DNA from: Candidatus Cloacimonadota bacterium
GTDB taxonomy: Bacteria; Cloacimonadota; Cloacimonadia; Cloacimonadales; TCS61
DNA length: 6,013 bases
Direction of reading: 5' to 3'
NCBI GenBank assembly: GCA_027064945.1
Contig: JAMOPB010000462.1
Location: 1 to 6,013 of the forward strand
A program made the position numbers and the translations under genes. The notes under the pieces are model-generated. The model was not told the origin of the DNA. It saw only the letters and a list, made by a program, of their open reading frames with translations, and did no database searches. Below, in pieces: positions 4,791 to 6,013 of this stretch (positions within the stretch are counted from its first letter, which is position 1; each line of letters begins with the position of its first letter).

Positions 4791-6013
4791 TTATTTATTA
4801 CGTTCTTTTTCACGTTCAGATTTTATTAATTCTTCTTCTAAACCTTTAGGAAGTAATGCATATTTACTGAACTCCATAGTAAATTCACTTTTACCTTGAG
4901 TTACACTTCTTAATGCAGTCGCAAAACCAAATGTTTCTGCAAGAGGAACATCAGCATCAATACGAGTAAAATGATCATCTACAACAGTATCAACAACTAA
5001 ACCACGTCGTTGATTGATTGCTGCCATCACATTTCCACGGAATTCACTGGGAGTTTCCACGCTTATTTTCATAAGAGGTTCCAATATTCTTGGTTTAGCT
5101 TTGTTGTAATATTCTCGTATAGCAGATAAAGTAGCAACTTCAAAAGCTAATTGAGATGAATCTACTGCATGATAATTACCATCATCAAGGATCATTTTAA
5201 ATCCAACAACAGGATAACCAAGTAAGCTACCTTTTTTCAAAGCACGTGCAAAGCCTTTTTCACAACCTGGAATGTATTGTTGAGGAATTACACCACCTTT
5301 GATTTCATCATCAAAAATGTTTTCATCTTCTCCACTGTGAGAGAATATTCCTGCAATACGAGCATATTGACCTTTACCACCTGATTGTTTTTTATGTGTA
5401 TAATCAAATTGAACAGCTTTAGTAATAGTTTCACGATAAGAAACTTTTGGTTGGCCAACTTCGATATCAGCTCCATATTCACGTCGCATTCTTTCGATAT
5501 AAACGTTTAAGTGTAATTCACCCATACCACTGATAATTGTATCACCTGTTTCTTCATCAATATAACTTCTGAAAGTTGGATCTTCTTTGATAAATCTACC
5601 CAAAGCTTTTCCCATTGCTTCCAAATCTTTATTTTTCTTCGGTTTGATAGAAAGAGAAATAATTGGCTCCGGAATATGAGGAGATTGCATTGTGTAACGA
5701 ATATCAGGATGTGTGAAAGTATCTCCTAATGCACAATCCACCCCAAACATTGCTATAATTGTTCCGCCATATGCAATTTCAAGGTCTTCCATATGCTGAG
5801 CGTGCATTTTGGCAATTCTACCAACTTTTACTTTTTTCCCGGTACGACTATTTATAAGTGAATCACCTTTTTTGATAGTACCTTGATAAATTCTAAGGTA
5901 AGTAAGCTGACCATATTGTTGGTTATCTAATTTGAATGCAAATGCAACTGCCGGCAATTCAGGTTCCGGATATAAGAAAACTTCTTTATTGTTATCTTCC
6001 ATATCCATTGCTA
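4791..6013 (-). CDS. fusA: Elongation factor G, mtEFG1/spdEFG1-like, C-terminal part
   Basis: Ribosomal translocase, cut by the right edge: the frame stays open to base 6013, so the methionine at 6008 is internal and the GTPase domain (roughly 290 residues) is missing. Counting from that methionine, domain II covers about 15-105, domain III about 112-187 (ending in ISGMGELHLNVYIERMRREYG), domain IV about 188-307 (SYRETI, GNYHAVDSSQLAFEVA) and domain V about 308-395 (EPLMKISVETPSEFRGNV). Several stretches match human mitochondrial EF-G1 as I recall it: FGVDCALGDTF, EDPTF, FDYTHKKQSGGKGQY and ISGMGELHL. This places it in the mtEFG/spdEFG lineage rather than the E. coli FusA type; in Borrelia, spdEFG1 translocates and spdEFG2 recycles ribosomes. 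The tail KSEREKERNK is charged. It is transcribed toward the tRNA gene but separated from it by a strong terminator. Confidence 0.93.
   Translation of the reverse strand, partial: AMDMEDNNKEVFLYPEPELPAVAFAFKLDNQQYGQLTYLRIYQGTIKKGDSLINSRTGKKVKVGRIAKMHAQHMEDLEIAYGGTIIAMFGVDCALGDTFTHPDIRYTMQSPHIPEPIISLSIKPKKNKDLEAMGKALGRFIKEDPTFRSYIDEETGDTIISGMGELHLNVYIERMRREYGADIEVGQPKVSYRETITKAVQFDYTHKKQSGGKGQYARIAGIFSHSGEDENIFDDEIKGGVIPQQYIPGCEKGFARALKKGSLLGYPVVGFKMILDDGNYHAVDSSQLAFEVATLSAIREYYNKAKPRILEPLMKISVETPSEFRGNVMAAINQRRGLVVDTVVDDHFTRIDADVPLAETFGFATALRSVTQGKSEFTMEFSKYALLPKGLEEELIKSEREKERNK

Noticed and set aside
6006..6008. Methionine at 6008 as the true start of EF-G
   Set aside because: The frame continues through an alanine codon to the edge, and the alignment to EF-G shows that the GTPase domain must precede it.

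Overview
The window is an AT-rich, Gram-negative bacterial chromosome segment carrying ordinary housekeeping and envelope genes. A FadL/OmpP1-type outer-membrane barrel with a signal peptide shows that there is an outer membrane. The elongation factor G fragment belongs to the mitochondrial-like (mtEFG1/spdEFG1) lineage rather than the E. coli type. Together with the low GC and the style of the repeats, this suggests a phylum outside Proteobacteria and Firmicutes. I favour the FCB side, for example Cloacimonadota, but only as a tentative inference.

Layout. Bases 1-2418 (minus strand) hold a tight three-gene operon read right to left: adenylate kinase (adk), then a KtrB/TrkH-type potassium translocator with an extra N-terminal membrane region, then the first 33 codons of its KtrA/TrkA-type NAD-binding regulator, cut by the window edge. 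The gaps are 6 and 10 bases, and each downstream ribosome site overlaps the stop codon before it. Bases 2419-2697 form a divergent intergenic region with a candidate adk-operon promoter and a tandem AT-rich direct repeat. Bases 2698-3999 (plus strand) encode the FadL/OmpP1-like barrel, followed by a UUCG-capped hairpin.

Bases 4000-4591 contain no gene. This convergent gap is a patchwork of at least six kinds of small repeat: a terminator-like hairpin, a decamer array, two 7-base-period arrays with different consensus, a 55-base imperfect palindrome with near-perfect ends, and a long 21-bp stem-loop. It is the most unusual part of the window. At 4592-4679 (minus) lies tRNA-Ser(GGA) with an encoded CCA end, followed by its own perfect hairpin terminator. 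At 4791-6013 (minus) lies the C-terminal part of an EF-G, domains II-V, also with a strong terminator.

How the genes relate. The KtrA/KtrB pair would form one potassium uptake complex, and KtrA-type regulators respond to ATP/ADP in characterised systems, so co-transcription with adenylate kinase is suggestive. The barrel is an independent unit, and tRNA-Ser and EF-G are translation genes. I see no defence system, mobile-element transposase, CRISPR array or clearly novel multigene system here.
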